Shown: positions 1 through 9,799, numbered from the stretch's first letter. The stretch: 64,000 nt of DNA from Candidatus Flexifilum affinis (GCA_016713325.1 JADJPJ010000042.1:17670-81669); one strand, 5' to 3'. A program made the numbers and translations. Notes: generated by a model not told the origin, from the sequence alone.

Positions 1-70
1 TGGGGGGGGGGCGTTGGGGGGGCTGTTTGGGCCCCGTGCGGGGGGGGGAGGGGGGGGCGGGGGGGCCGCT
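1..70. other. G-rich low-complexity block, probable sequence artefact
   Basis: The first 70 bases are almost entirely G runs with a few C and T, unlike the balanced high-GC coding sequence that follows. No reading frame of the neighbouring gene extends into it. A similar block lies at 60201-60242. I read it as low-quality contig-end sequence, not biology. Confidence 0.6.
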
Positions 71-87
71 TCTAACACTCTGACGCC

Positions 88-1737
88 TTAATCTTCGGCG
101 AGAAGTTCGAAGCCGGTCGCCTCCATCAGATAGCGGTAGGTCTGCCAGCGCTTCTTTCCCAGGGGCTTTTCGCGCATGAATGCCAGCAGAATCTCCTTGC
201 CGTCGGTGCGCAGGGTGATGGCGCCGTAGACGCCTACGTTGCGCTTGAACAGCTCGTAAGTGATTTTGTCGCGTTCCTTTCGCTTCGATGCGATCTCGGC
301 CTTGAGCGCCTTTCTCTCGTCTGGCGGGAGTTCCGTGCTGACTCGATCGAGCGCCTCGTCAAGGTAGTCGTTGATGGCCGTCAGCCGGCGCCGGAGCGCG
401 GGCGGCTCGAATTCGCGGGTCGATCGCAGCAGTTCCGTGCACAGCAGCAAGGGTGCGTCGCTGCGTCCCTTTTTACCCAGCCGGCCGAGCAGATCCGGCC
501 GGGGGTGGACATGACTCTCTTCATCCCCCGACGAGATGATGAAGGCGAAGGGAAAGACAGCCTCCAGGAACTCGTCGGTCACGTCAGAAGAGCCATGGTG
601 GCAGGATTTCATCACGTCGGAACTGAACCGCTTGCGCGCTTCGCGGACCATCTGCGTCACCTCCGCTTCATTCTTCGGTTTTGCCCCCTGATTGCCATAG
701 TGGCGGAGCAGGAAGGTCTCGGCCGAACGGTTGAGATCGCCGCCGAAGAGCAGCGTGAAATCGCGATAGCGGAGCCGCAGCAGGATTGAATGACCATTTT
801 TGGTCTTGCCGATATCCTTCGTTTTCGAGTCCGGCGTGGGACCGAACCAGCGCAGGCGCGGCGCAGACGCATGGTCAGGGTCCGGTTCGACCACGGGGCC
901 GAGGATCTCGATAGTGAACTCCGGATCGTCGTCCGGGCTGAACCCCTGGAGCCATGCCCGGCCGTCGCTTCGCGTGATGTCGCCGTGGGTGGTGGAGAGC
1001 ATCTCAATCGATCCGACGCGGCCGCTGCTCAAAGCAGTGTGCATCAGCTTGGGAAAGGACATGCGCCCTCGCTGTTCCTCGGTGCGATAGAGATTGGCCA
1101 TCTGGTCGTGCGTGACGATGATGTCGGATAAGTAGCGGCCGGAGGCGTCGCTGGGACCCAGTCGCTCTTCGCCGGGCCGCTCGGCGATCCCATTATGGTA
1201 GACCTTGTCGAAAGTGATTTTCGGAGAATCGAAGATTCTCTGGAAACCGCCGTAATGGTCCTCATCCGGGTGGGTGATCACGGCGGCGTGGAACTTGAAG
1301 GGGTCGGCGATTTTCTGAAAACGGTATTTTACGTAGCCGTTGGTATTACTGTTGGCCCCAGCATCGATGATGAGGACTCGTTCGTCGGCGCCACCTCTGG
1401 CGGTGGTCAGAATGCAGCTATCCCCCTGACCGACATCGAGAAAGATGACCTCCATGGGGCGTTCGTCGCGCACATCCGCCTTCGGAATGGCAAAGTGCTC
1501 GTTTCCCCATTTGACTTTGTACCACTCGGCGTCGACTTCTCCGACGATGTTGAGATAGTCGCCCCATAGAATCTGCTTTTCCTTGACCTTGCGTTCACCG
1601 GGGTTGAACATCCGGTACAGATAGACGTCCCCTGATGCTGCGTACTTGATCAATGCCTCTTCTCCTTGCAGGACGGTGTGTCGTCCAGGGATGAGAGAAA
1701 CAGCGGCAATGAAGGAGGATCTTTCATGCCGACTCAC
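88..1737 (-). CDS. ComEC/Rec2-like metallo-beta-lactamase-fold hydrolase
   Basis: This 549-residue protein has an N-terminal beta-rich segment (about residues 1-95, possibly SH3-like) followed by a metallo-beta-lactamase fold of the ComEC/Rec2 type. The fold is marked by FLDVGQGDS, DAGANSN and the metal-binding THPDEDHYGG, with a later CHHGSSD. No membrane segments are visible, so it is the free hydrolase form and not the ComEC channel. The C-terminal 150 residues are charged and helical. Family members cleave phosphodiester or related bonds; the substrate cannot be inferred. The start is a GTG at 1737 without a clear ribosome binding site. The gene ends just after the G-rich block, and the neighbouring membrane protein is upstream on the same strand. 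Confidence 0.8.
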   Translation of the reverse strand: MSRHERSSFIAAVSLIPGRHTVLQGEEALIKYAASGDVYLYRMFNPGERKVKEKQILWGDYLNIVGEVDAEWYKVKWGNEHFAIPKADVRDERPMEVIFLDVGQGDSCILTTARGGADERVLIIDAGANSNTNGYVKYRFQKIADPFKFHAAVITHPDEDHYGGFQRIFDSPKITFDKVYHNGIAERPGEERLGPSDASGRYLSDIIVTHDQMANLYRTEEQRGRMSFPKLMHTALSSGRVGSIEMLSTTHGDITRSDGRAWLQGFSPDDDPEFTIEILGPVVEPDPDHASAPRLRWFGPTPDSKTKDIGKTKNGHSILLRLRYRDFTLLFGGDLNRSAETFLLRHYGNQGAKPKNEAEVTQMVREARKRFSSDVMKSCHHGSSDVTDEFLEAVFPFAFIISSGDEESHVHPRPDLLGRLGKKGRSDAPLLLCTELLRSTREFEPPALRRRLTAINDYLDEALDRVSTELPPDERKALKAEIASKRKERDKITYELFKRNVGVYGAITLRTDGKEILLAFMREKPLGKKRWQTYRYLMEATGFELLAED

Positions 1738-1793
1738 TTTCTATATTATGCCCGGATGTCGCAGAGCCAGGCATTTCCCCTGTAAGCTGGGGG

Positions 1794-3159
1794 CTATCCG
1801 GCCGGTTGGCGCTGTGCCGTCGTTCGTCGCAGGGGCAGCGCTTCCGCGAGAGCGTGAAGCGCGGTACAGCTCGCCGTCAGAAGAATGAAGAACATGATCG
1901 GCTCGACGAACAGGCGCATACGCTGAAAATGCGAATCCTGGTAGGTGAGCATGAGCAGGACCAGCCCACTGTACAGCACGAACAGGAAGGCATGGAGCAG
2001 GGGCCGGCGCGCGGATTTCACAGTCAGCGCGATCGACCAGAGAAAACACCATCAGCGGCAGCATCAGGGGCCGCCACAGCACGGCGTAGATCAGCGTGTG
2101 GGCGTTTTGCAGGAAGGCCGGAATCGGCGAATCGGGCGCAAACGGAGTCGGCGGCCGCGTGCTGAAGAAGGCGCCGAAGCGCGAGAGCTGATGCAGGACG
2201 AACTCCGGCAGCGCATGGGCGATGATGGCGTTGCGAAACTCCGGATCGGAGCGGTACTCCCAGGGCGTTCTGTCCTTGAGCGCGGTGAACGGACGGTAGA
2301 GATCGTCGTTCCAGCGCAGGGCCAATGCGGCATTGAGCAGCGCCTCGTCCTCGTAAAAATCGTAGAGGCGGGTACCGGCGGCGCGGTCGGTCAGACCCCA
2401 GCGGATCGCCGCGAGGTTGAAGTTGACGGTGCCTGTCGAGCTGAATGCAAACTGCCCGGCACTCAGGACCATCACGCCCTGCCAGACCGCGAACGTCGCA
2501 AAGAAAGCCGCGCCGCTGACCGCGGCCAGCAGCACGCGCCGTCGAATCGAGACCTGGGCGAGCATCAGGATCGCGCCGGCAACCGCGATGATTCCGAACA
2601 ACCAGATCGGCTTGGTGAGCGCGGCTGCGGCCGCTGCGGCGCCGGCCAGCAGCGCGAATAACGCTCCCCGGCGTAGAGGGCTTGAGGAGGTGACGATCGA
2701 CGCACTGACCGCCCAGGCCGTCACCGCGAAATAGCCGAGCATCAGTTCCGGCAGCAGCGTATTCACGCCCAGCGTCACCCCAGGCGCCATCATCGTGAAG
2801 ACGACGCCGGCTGACGCGATCGGCGCGGGAATCAGCACGGCGCGCAGCGCCCCGAAGAGAGCGCCGGCCATGAGCAGCGCCAGTCCAATCTGAATGGCGA
2901 TCACGACGCGATCCCAGTGCTCGCCGGCGATCAGGATGGCCAACCGGAACAGCGCCGGGTAGACGATGGAGCGGCGCGCCAGCAGTTCGAACTCGCCACC
3001 CGGATCGGCTGCGACCTGAAGATAGTCGATCGTGTCAGGTTCGCGAATTCCGGACAGGGAGGGATTGGAGAGGACATAGAAAGTTGTCAGGACCAGGAGG
3101 CTCAAGATCAGCCATACGTGCGGACGGACGCGCTCTAACCAGTGCTTGGAGCGGCTCAC
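1794..3159 (-). CDS. Polytopic GT-C-like membrane protein, one frameshift
   Basis: The protein begins with a membrane anchor (LILSLLVLTTFYVLS) followed by an extracytoplasmic loop with REPDTIDYL. About eight further hydrophobic helices follow, then a soluble loop rich in aromatic and charged residues (DFYEDEALLNAALALRW). This is the pattern of GT-C glycosyltransferases (PMT/ArnT-like), but the family cannot be fixed by eye. Near position 2030 the hydrophobic reading moves to another frame, where LLHAFLFVLYSGLVLLMLTY continues to a stop at 1794. Read without the shift, the protein runs on to 1741 with a meaningless non-hydrophobic tail. A single-base indel is the simplest explanation. The start is a GTG at 3159. 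Confidence 0.7.
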
Positions 3160-3303
3160 GGCGATACCCCCTATGCGTTCTATGTCGTTGAGTAATGAGT
3201 GGGTAATGGTGTTGATTCGCAGTGAGCGACTATAACGGTTCCTGATTCGAGATGCAAATAGCGCGCCTCGAATCAGGCGTCCGGAAATGACCGTGGGCCA
3301 GCC

Positions 3304-4221
3304 TCAACGCGCGAAAGCGGCGAAGGGATTGGTGTGTGTCATCTGCCGGATGATGGCCTCGTCGAAGCCGGCGGCACGCATCTTCGGCAGGAAGATTTCG
3401 CTGACGTAGGTGAAGGGCTTCGGGATGAAGTCCGGTGTGCCGGGATCGAACCAACCCCGGTCGTGGCTGAGCAGGATCTTCGTGTGGCCGGCATCCATAA
3501 GCCGCCGGACGTGGTCGAGATACACTTCGTCGGCGACTGCGTCGACATTGCCGATCCAGTCGTACTCGATCCAGACGCCGCGCGCCGCCGTCTCCAGGTG
3601 CAAGTCGAAATTCGGCTCGGCCTGGGTGTGAATCCAGATGAATCGCTCCGGGGTGTAGCCAACGCTCTCGATGACGGCCAGCTGGTCTTTCACCACTCGC
3701 CCGCGAATGGTGTGACTGCCGATGACCGCGCCGGTGGCCTTGGCGGCCCGCGCTGCCGCCCGCAGGATCTTCGTCTCCACGGCCGTCAGGCCTTCGTCGC
3801 CGGCGCTCAGCTTGATCCAGGCGGCGCGCACCCCGGTCGCCTCGATCTCGCCAGTCAGTTCGCCCAGCATCCAATCGTAGAGGGCATCCTCGCTGGCCTC
3901 GCGCGCCCAGATCGGCACCCAGGGTTCGCGGTAGATGCCGGTGGCCATGACGACGGGGAAGCCTGTCGCTTCCGAAACGGCTTTGTCCAGGTCCGCGCGC
4001 CGACCAACGCCCACCGGCGTGCATTCGACCAGCGCTGTGACGCCGGCGGCCCGCGCCTTCTCGACCTCCGGGGCCATCAGCGCCACCACGTCGGCTGCCT
4101 CCGCCTGCGCAAAGCCGGGAGTCTCCGGCGTGCGCAGATCCACGAAGAGGTGCTCGTGCGGCAGGATCATGCCGAGCTGGTCGGCTGAACGCGGTCCGAG
4201 AGTGGTGAACAACTGGGTCAT
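3304..4221 (-). CDS. Phosphotriesterase-family metal-dependent hydrolase
   Basis: The 305-residue TIM-barrel protein opens with PHEHLF, the first two metal-binding histidines of the phosphotriesterase (PHP) family. Other ligand positions are visible: a lysine in AWIKLSAG (the carbamylated bridging lysine), GSHTIRG and WIHTQAE histidines, and the aspartate in LSHDRGWFDPG. Length matches the family. PHP relatives are mostly lactonases or esterases, and true organophosphate activity is rare, so only a metal-dependent hydrolase is claimed. The ATG at 4221 is chosen because it directly precedes the conserved N-terminus. It stands alone on the minus strand. Confidence 0.88.
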   Translation of the reverse strand: MTQLFTTLGPRSADQLGMILPHEHLFVDLRTPETPGFAQAEAADVVALMAPEVEKARAAGVTALVECTPVGVGRRADLDKAVSEATGFPVVMATGIYREPWVPIWAREASEDALYDWMLGELTGEIEATGVRAAWIKLSAGDEGLTAVETKILRAAARAAKATGAVIGSHTIRGRVVKDQLAVIESVGYTPERFIWIHTQAEPNFDLHLETAARGVWIEYDWIGNVDAVADEVYLDHVRRLMDAGHTKILLSHDRGWFDPGTPDFIPKPFTYVSEIFLPKMRAAGFDEAIIRQMTHTNPFAAFAR

Positions 4222-4234
4222 ACATCTTCCTCCG

Positions 4235-4285
4235 AGGGCGAGCTTGTTCTCATTTCACGTCACTCATCTCTCATGTCTTCTTTTT
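4235..4285. repeat. Pyrimidine-rich CTCATTTC-type dispersed repeat
   Basis: The short gap between the phosphotriesterase gene and the next minus-strand gene holds TTCTCATTTC and CTCATCTCTCATG words. The same words recur at 43960-44087 and 54718-54842, where they form inverted repeats between genes. Here only one arm is clear. Confidence 0.4.
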
Positions 4286-5403
4286 CAGAACGCGCCCGCC
4301 ACGCTTCTCCAGGAGCCGGTCAGGCCGCCCGGATCTTCCGCCAGCAGGATGAACTCTCCCCGCAGCGGCACGTTGATCGCCCGGCCGCGCTCGAAGGGCA
4401 GCGTCGAACTCGTCGCACCGGCTTCCTCATTGATCGCCCAGCCCAGCAGTGACCGGACATCCGGGAACGTGCGCCAGATCTTGCCGAAGCCGCGCTTGGG
4501 CTCGATCAGGCCGAGAGGCGGGACCTCGCCGCCGCTCTCCGGGTCGATGTCGGCGGTCCAGGTGTCGTCATAGCGGCGGAAGCGGCCATCCAGCGTCAAT
4601 ACGTAAATTACGTTCGGCGGTCCTTGCACGTAGATCATCGAGCCGCGTTCGAAGGCCTGCGCCGCGACCACGCCGGGGAAGGCCGCGCCGACCATCGGGC
4701 AGCCCATCAGCGCCGCGAAGCCCGGATCGGCGGCCAGCGCGTTGGCGACGGCGGCCGGCGGCGGCAGCGGGCAGACCGGCGCGACGCCCTGCGTTGGCAG
4801 CAGGGCCGCAGAAGTGGCCGCGCCCAGGGTGGCGGGCAGCGCCTGGCCGGCCAGATACAGCGCGGTCAGCGTCGGCGGGTTGTACAACTGCTCCGGCGGC
4901 AGAATGGTCGCGCGCCGGCTGAGCGCCACCAGCTCGCCAAGCAGCCCCAGCTCCGGCGAGGGCGTGAAGCTCGGCGACGGGGTCGGTGTGATGGTGTTGG
5001 TGATCGTCAGGCTGGGCGTGAAGGTTGGGACCAGGGAGCCGGTGGGCGTGGCTGTGCGCGTCGGCGTGGCGCTGTGGGTCGGCGAAGACGTCGGCGATGG
5101 CGCTGACGTATCTGTCGGAGGAATGGTCGCCGTCGGTGGTTCGGTGGCGGGTACGCTCGGCTCGTCGGTCGGCCTCTCCGTCGGTGGCTGCGTGGGCGGC
5201 TCGGTGGGCGGAATGGTTGGCACGACGGCGGCGGAGGTGGCCACTGCGGTCGGTGCAACGGTCGCCGGCGCCAGCGTCTCCGAAGGCAGCACGGCGACGG
5301 TAGGCAGCGGCTGCGGTGTGCCGTCCGTGCAGGCGGCCCCTGCGCTGGCCGCTAACAGGAGCAGGAGGGGGAGGATCAGGCGAATCGTCTTCATGCCCGC
5401 CAT
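4285..5403 (-). CDS. Secreted Thr/Pro-rich protein with LGFP-like C-terminal domain
   Basis: A hydrophobic signal (IRLILPLLLLLAASAG) is followed directly by a cysteine, which may make it a lipoprotein although the lipobox is imperfect. Residues 30-150 are a low-complexity Thr/Pro/Ser linker of about 120 residues. The C-terminal 170 residues contain a compact repeat-like domain with GCPMVG, FERGSMIYV, DGRFRRYDDTW, RGFGKIWR and LGWA, resembling LGFP-type modules of surface proteins. It is probably displayed outside the cell on a flexible stalk; ligand unknown. Starts at 5403 (MAGMKT) and 5394 (MKT) are both possible because neither has a convincing ribosome binding site. Confidence 0.7.
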   Translation of the reverse strand: MAGMKTIRLILPLLLLLAASAGAACTDGTPQPLPTVAVLPSETLAPATVAPTAVATSAAVVPTIPPTEPPTQPPTERPTDEPSVPATEPPTATIPPTDTSAPSPTSSPTHSATPTRTATPTGSLVPTFTPSLTITNTITPTPSPSFTPSPELGLLGELVALSRRATILPPEQLYNPPTLTALYLAGQALPATLGAATSAALLPTQGVAPVCPLPPPAAVANALAADPGFAALMGCPMVGAAFPGVVAAQAFERGSMIYVQGPPNVIYVLTLDGRFRRYDDTWTADIDPESGGEVPPLGLIEPKRGFGKIWRTFPDVRSLLGWAINEEAGATSSTLPFERGRAINVPLRGEFILLAEDPGGLTGSWRSVAGAF

Positions 5404-5428
5404 TATGGCACGATTCGCCTGAATGCGC

Positions 5429-5517
5429 CCTCACCCCTTGGTCACGTGGCTCTGGCAGGCGCCGGACCCCTTCTCCGAGGTGAAAGGATTTCCACGGAGA
5501 AGGGTTGAGTGGTGAGG
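5429..5517. repeat. Dispersed hairpin repeat (CTCACC/GGAGAAGGG family)
   Basis: Between two minus-strand genes the sequence folds as CCCTTCTCCG (5468-5477) against CGGAGAAGGG (5495-5504). Outer arms are CCTCACC and GGTGAGG. Related elements lie at 12212, 21896, 32370 and 33077. It could act as a transcript-end hairpin for the upstream serine hydrolase gene. Confidence 0.6.
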
Positions 5518-5524
5518 CTTCAGG

Positions 5525-7102
5525 CTACGACGGGACGACGACGCCGGGCATGAAGGCCGCGCTTCCGCGCGATGACTCCGACGTGCGCACCTGGATGCCG
5601 CCAGGGTAGAACAGGCAGTCGACCCGCACCAGCACTTCCCCGCCGGCGTACTTGACGAAGAAGGTGAACTCGCTATCAGTCCGCCATTCGCCTCTCGCGC
5701 CGACCAGCAGGCCTATCGGGCTCTCGGACACGGCGTAGACGCCGTTCAGGTTGATGGGCAAGACCCATGCGCCACCGTCCGCCAGATTCAGAGTGACGAC
5801 GGCCTGCTCCGGGTTGCTGAAGTTCCAGCGCATGCCGGCGATCATCACGCCGGGGTCATTCTGCACCGGGTTTGTGCTCGGTATGTCAATCTTCAGCGGT
5901 CCACCCAGGTAGACCGTCATCGTGTTCAACTGCTCGGCCAGCGGCGGCAGCGGCGCAGGCTCGACCGGCGTTGGGTTGTCGATGCGATCGAGGACGGCTT
6001 CCAACTGCCCGTAGGCTGTGTCGTCGTCGGGAAGCGCTTCGTCGCTGGTGGTCAGGCCCATCACCGTGAAGGCCAGCGGCAGGTACTGGACCGGGAAGCG
6101 GGACATCTCGTTGAAGGTTCCGGTCAGGACCACGACCAGATCCTTGGCTGGGTCGATCAGAATGTACTGCCCGGCGAATCCCACCGCGATCGCTCCGCTA
6201 GAAGGTGTGAAGGTCCACCACAGATAGCCGTAGCCGGTGTTTGGCCACCCCGGTTGCGCCTGCGTGCTGATCGCTGCCTGGGCGAATTCCGTCGGGATGA
6301 TCTGCTGACCGTCCCATTGGCCACCATTCAGGTAGAGCAGGCCGATCTTGGCCTGGTCGCGGGTATTCAGATAGAGCTCGGCGAACCCGACGGAATTGCC
6401 TTCGGGAGCCGCCGTCCAGGCATAGTCGGTAATGCCGAGCGGCGCGAACAGATGCTCGGAGGCGTAGTCGGCGGCGGGCATCCCTGCCACCTCGGCGATC
6501 ACCGCCGACAGCAGGTGTACGGCAGGATTGCAGTAGTGAAATGCTGTGCCGGGTTCCTCGGGCACGGCCAGATCGAGGGCGAACTGCACCCAGTCCTCGG
6601 TCTCGACCATGGCGATAGTCGGTGCGCCGGCCTGCGCGACTTGGTCACAGTCCATACCGGAGGTCATGGTCAGCAGGTTTCTTAGGGTGATGGCCTCCTT
6701 GCCGGCATCCAGGTTGGCCGCCGTCCGATCCGTGAAGAAGCTGAGCAGCGGCGCATCCAGGGTTTCGAGCAGCCCCTGCTGGAGCAGCACGCCGATCAGC
6801 GTGCCGGTCACGCTCTTGGTGACGGACGCCACCTGGTGCTTCATGTCCTGGGCGAAGGGTGGGGCGTAAGCTTCCGCCACGATCACGCCGTGGCGGGCGA
6901 CCAGCAGGCTGTCGAGATTGAAGTGGGGCTGCGAGAACGTTTCAAAGAGAGCAGTGATTTCGGCGGAACTCATGCCCTGAGCCTCAGGGGTGGAGGTGCG
7001 CCATTCCGTAGTGGGGAAGTAGGGTTCTTTCTGTGCTGCCGTCGGGGAGACGAGCAGCAACAGCAAGCCGACCAAAAGGAGGAGTTGGAGCCGAGATTTC
7101 AC
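5525..7102 (-). CDS. Secreted serine hydrolase, beta-lactamase/PBP4* family
   Basis: The protein (525 residues from this start) has a clear signal peptide (LQLLLLVGLLLLLVSPTAAQ) and a class C beta-lactamase-like domain. The catalytic Ser-x-x-Lys motif is in VASVTKSVTG, with a YCN-type motif in FHYCNPAVH and the C-terminal box around VGFAGQYILIDP. The C-terminal 130 residues are a beta-rich extension. The family includes D,D-peptidases and esterases; the substrate is unknown. The frame stays open upstream to 7306, but I chose the GTG at 7102 because AAGGAAGG lies five bases before it and the signal peptide follows at once. Confidence 0.85.
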   Translation of the reverse strand: MKSRLQLLLLVGLLLLLVSPTAAQKEPYFPTTEWRTSTPEAQGMSSAEITALFETFSQPHFNLDSLLVARHGVIVAEAYAPPFAQDMKHQVASVTKSVTGTLIGVLLQQGLLETLDAPLLSFFTDRTAANLDAGKEAITLRNLLTMTSGMDCDQVAQAGAPTIAMVETEDWVQFALDLAVPEEPGTAFHYCNPAVHLLSAVIAEVAGMPAADYASEHLFAPLGITDYAWTAAPEGNSVGFAELYLNTRDQAKIGLLYLNGGQWDGQQIIPTEFAQAAISTQAQPGWPNTGYGYLWWTFTPSSGAIAVGFAGQYILIDPAKDLVVVLTGTFNEMSRFPVQYLPLAFTVMGLTTSDEALPDDDTAYGQLEAVLDRIDNPTPVEPAPLPPLAEQLNTMTVYLGGPLKIDIPSTNPVQNDPGVMIAGMRWNFSNPEQAVVTLNLADGGAWVLPINLNGVYAVSESPIGLLVGARGEWRTDSEFTFFVKYAGGEVLVRVDCLFYPGGIQVRTSESSRGSAAFMPGVVVPS

Positions 7103-7186
7103 GGTCGCCTTCCTTGCGTGGAGGAAATAATACTGTTGAGCGACGTGGGGTCGAAGCAGCGGTGAGACGAGGATGGACCCGGAAAC

Positions 7187-7221
7187 AAAAAAGGCGCTCC
7201 CGCGCTGTGCCGGAGAGCGCC
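7187..7221 (-). terminator. Intrinsic terminator of the CocE-type hydrolase gene
   Basis: On the minus strand, GGCGCTC and GAGCGCC arms (7221-7215 and 7199-7193) enclose a GC-rich loop and are followed immediately by six T residues (7192-7187). It lies about 160 bases past the hydrolase stop codon and upstream of the next minus-strand gene, so it separates the two transcripts. Confidence 0.75.
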
Positions 7222-7382
7222 CCCACCCTGTGCGAAGTTGTCTCGATGTCACTGACAGCCCGGCCAGCGATGGATCGGACTCAACCGCGAAGTTGAGCCA
7301 GAGCATCTACTCTGAGTCTATTCTTCGCAGATTCGCGCGTATAGTGCCAAATATCACATACTGCTTTTTCGCTCTCACCTGG

Positions 7383-9101
7383 TCAGCGCGGCACGATCGG
7401 CAGCACAATGTGCGACGGGTGCGCCGCATCATGCCAGATCGTCTGGAGCGCCGGGCGCAGCGTCACATCCTCGCCGAGCGGTCCGCCGCTGTTGGCGTTG
7501 CGGTCGAAGCGCGGGAAGTTGCTGCTGGAGATCTCCACGCGGATGCGGTGCCCGGCCTTGAAGAGATTGCTCGTCCCTGCCAGCCTGATCACGACCTCGT
7601 AGACCTCGCCGGGCTGGATCGGATCGGCCTGTTCGACCGAGCGGCGGTAGCGGGCGCGGACGATGCCGTCGGCCAGGTTGCGGGCATAGCCGCACGGCTC
7701 GACATCGACCAGTTTGGCGGTGAAGTCGGTGTCCGGCGCGGTAGTCGAGGCCCACAGGTGGACCTCCAGCGGGCCGGTCACCTCGACGTCGCGATCGAGC
7801 GGCGGCGTGGTGTAAACCAGCACATCGGGCCGGGCTTCGACCTCGCGCTGGTCGTAGGCGCCGGCGGGCAGGGCCGAACCGGAGCAGCACAGCGGGCCGC
7901 CGCGCGTGGGAACCGGGTTGCGCGGATCGTAAACGAAGGTGTCCACGGCTTCGTCGGCGGGCGCTTCCGGCGACAGCACGCCATCGCCGTTCAGGGTGTT
8001 GGCGCGGCCGCCGCTGTGCAGGTAGTAGGGGGTGTTCTGCGCGCGGGCCAGCGGCCATTCGTTCTCCATCCGCCACTGGTTTTCACCCATGACGAACAGT
8101 CGCACCGGCGGCTCGTCCATGACGCCGTTGTCGTTGCCTTTCAGCCAGTAGTCGAACCAGCGCAGGTGGATCTCTTCCGGCAGGACCAGCATGCCGGCGC
8201 TCTGGATGCCGAAATCGACCTCGCCGACCACCGGCTCGAAGTTGTCATGGGTCCACGGACCGATGATCAGCTTCTGCCGTGTGTTGCCGGCGGCGGCGAT
8301 GCCGGCGAAATCGCTGAGCGTGCTGCTCAGGAAGATGTCGTACCAGCCGCCGATGTGGAGCATGGGGAGAGTCAGCGCCTCATGGGCGCAGGTCAGCGCC
8401 TTCCAGTAGTCGTCGTAGGTGGGATGGGCCAGCACCTGGCCGACGTGGTCCTGCACGCCCTCGCGCCCGATCAGCGGCATGTCCCTGAGCGGCAGGTGCC
8501 CGAAGGTCTTGCCCTGCGCCATGCCGTCCACCGCCGCGATCCAGGCGCCCAGCCAGCCGAGCTTTTCCAGCGAGTCCGGCATGCGCACGATGGCGTGCAT
8601 AGCCTGCGCGCCCAGCCCCCAGCTCACCATCGTCCCCAGCGCCGGGACGCCGCCGTGAAACGTGGTGTCGTAGGCGTTGCAGAACGTGACGGCCGGGACA
8701 ATGGCCTTCAGCGAAGGGGGTCGTATGGCAGCGGCGGCAAGCTGGGTATAGCCGGTATACGAGGCGCCGAACATGCCCACCTGCCCATCGCACCACGGCT
8801 GACGCGCGGCCCATTCGACGGCGTCGTAGCCATCCTGGCTTTCGTGAATGAATGGCGCGCCGTCGCCTTCCGAGGCCCAGCGGCCGCGCGTATCCTGCAC
8901 GATCACGGCATAGCCCCGGTCAGCAGCCATCAGGGCGAAGGGCAGCTTCGACGCGCCGAAGCCCTTTCCGTAGGGGATGCGCTCCAGCAGCGCCGGAACG
9001 GGTTCCGACGTATTGGGCCGGTAGATGTCCGCGCGCAGGATAACCCCGTCGCGCGTCGTCATCTCGACATCCTTTTCGACAATCAACGATCGGGGCGGCA
9101 T
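7383..9101 (-). CDS. CocE/NonD-family alpha/beta hydrolase (X-Pro dipeptidyl-peptidase S15-like)
   Basis: This protein of about 572 residues has the layout of CocE/S15 enzymes. The N-terminal alpha/beta hydrolase carries the nucleophile in GASYTGY, with RIPYGKGFGA and VIVQDTRGRWASEG before it. A C-terminal jelly-roll domain includes VTGPLEVHLWAS and HRIRVEISSSNFPRFDRN. No signal peptide is seen, so it is cytoplasmic. The start is the ATG at 9101 (MPPRSLIVEKDV); the open frame extends to 9152 but without family similarity. It is transcribed divergently from a PadR regulator, which may control it. Natural substrates in the family are esters and peptides and cannot be assigned here. Confidence 0.88.
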   Translation of the reverse strand: MPPRSLIVEKDVEMTTRDGVILRADIYRPNTSEPVPALLERIPYGKGFGASKLPFALMAADRGYAVIVQDTRGRWASEGDGAPFIHESQDGYDAVEWAARQPWCDGQVGMFGASYTGYTQLAAAAIRPPSLKAIVPAVTFCNAYDTTFHGGVPALGTMVSWGLGAQAMHAIVRMPDSLEKLGWLGAWIAAVDGMAQGKTFGHLPLRDMPLIGREGVQDHVGQVLAHPTYDDYWKALTCAHEALTLPMLHIGGWYDIFLSSTLSDFAGIAAAGNTRQKLIIGPWTHDNFEPVVGEVDFGIQSAGMLVLPEEIHLRWFDYWLKGNDNGVMDEPPVRLFVMGENQWRMENEWPLARAQNTPYYLHSGGRANTLNGDGVLSPEAPADEAVDTFVYDPRNPVPTRGGPLCCSGSALPAGAYDQREVEARPDVLVYTTPPLDRDVEVTGPLEVHLWASTTAPDTDFTAKLVDVEPCGYARNLADGIVRARYRRSVEQADPIQPGEVYEVVIRLAGTSNLFKAGHRIRVEISSSNFPRFDRNANSGGPLGEDVTLRPALQTIWHDAAHPSHIVLPIVPR

Positions 9102-9216
9102 TGTGGGCGGCCTTTCACTTCGGATGAGAACCCATGTGGAGCGTAACGCCAACTGCGGCGGATGTCGAGAATTTTGTCGATGGTATGGTTTGTTTTATGC
9201 GCCATTTCTTGTTAGG

Positions 9217-9226
9217 ATACCGGTAT
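9217..9226. promoter_or_regulatory. Perfect 10-bp palindrome in divergent promoter region
   Basis: ATACCGGTAT is a perfect palindrome 21 bases before the PadR start, inside the 146-base region between the divergent hydrolase and PadR genes. PadR proteins usually bind palindromes near their own promoter, so it is a candidate operator. It is short enough to occur by chance. Confidence 0.3.
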
Positions 9227-9247
9227 TCTGAACTGGAATAGTGTCGT

Positions 9248-9779
9248 ATGAGCGCTTTCACCCCAGACACGGCCATCCTTGGATTGCTGGCCGCCCGCCG
9301 CCGTCACGGCTACCAACTGCTGGAATGCTTCAACGACCCGCAGCACCTCGGGCGGGTCTGGCGGCTGAGTACCAGCCAGCTTTATAACGTCCTGAAACGC
9401 CTGGAACGCAAGTCGCTCATCGTCGGCGACGAAATTCCTTCAGAGATTGGCCCCTCCGCGCGTCGAGTATGTGCTGACGGAGCCGGGCCGGCTGCGGGTC
9501 ATGGAATGGCTGGACGAACCTACTCCGGCGACAAGCATCCGACGAGTGCGGCTGGAGTTTCTCAGCCGGTTGTACATCGCCCGCGAACTTGGCATGCCTA
9601 TTGCCGACATCGTGACGCACCAGCGTGAGGCCTGTTTGCGCGAACGCGATCGCGCCCTGGCCGAGCGCGAATGCGCGGCCTCCGACATCGAGCGGCTGGC
9701 GCTGGACTTCAAGGTGTCGCAGTTTGAAGCAGCCCTTCAGTGGATCGATCGGTGTGCTTACTTCGGCGAGCACACCTAG
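9248..9779 (+). CDS. PadR-family transcriptional regulator, one frameshift
   Basis: Residues 1-60 give a typical PadR winged helix (AILGLLAARRRHGYQLLE, then WRLSTSQLYNVLKRLERKSL). Near 9447 the reading moves by one base to PPRVEYVLTEPGRLRVMEWL, which is the expected wing. It then continues through a helical dimerisation domain (SIRRVRLEFLSRLYIAREL) to a stop at 9779. Together they form a PadR protein of about 176 residues, normal for the group with a C-terminal Vir-like domain. One surplus base around ATTGGCCCC is the likely cause. It sits 20 bases before modA on the same strand and divergent from the CocE-type hydrolase. Confidence 0.8.
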
Positions 9780-9799
9780 CGCAGAGGAATTGAAGTGGA

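Noticed and set aside
3230..4225. 331-residue minus-strand frame overlapping the phosphotriesterase
   Set aside because: Different frame, Arg/Gly-rich, no motifs; the 305-residue frame carries the metal-binding residues.
7173..9146. 657-residue plus-strand open frame
   Set aside because: It lies antisense to the CocE-type hydrolase, is rich in Arg, Gly, His and Ala without motifs, and arises from high GC third positions of the real gene.
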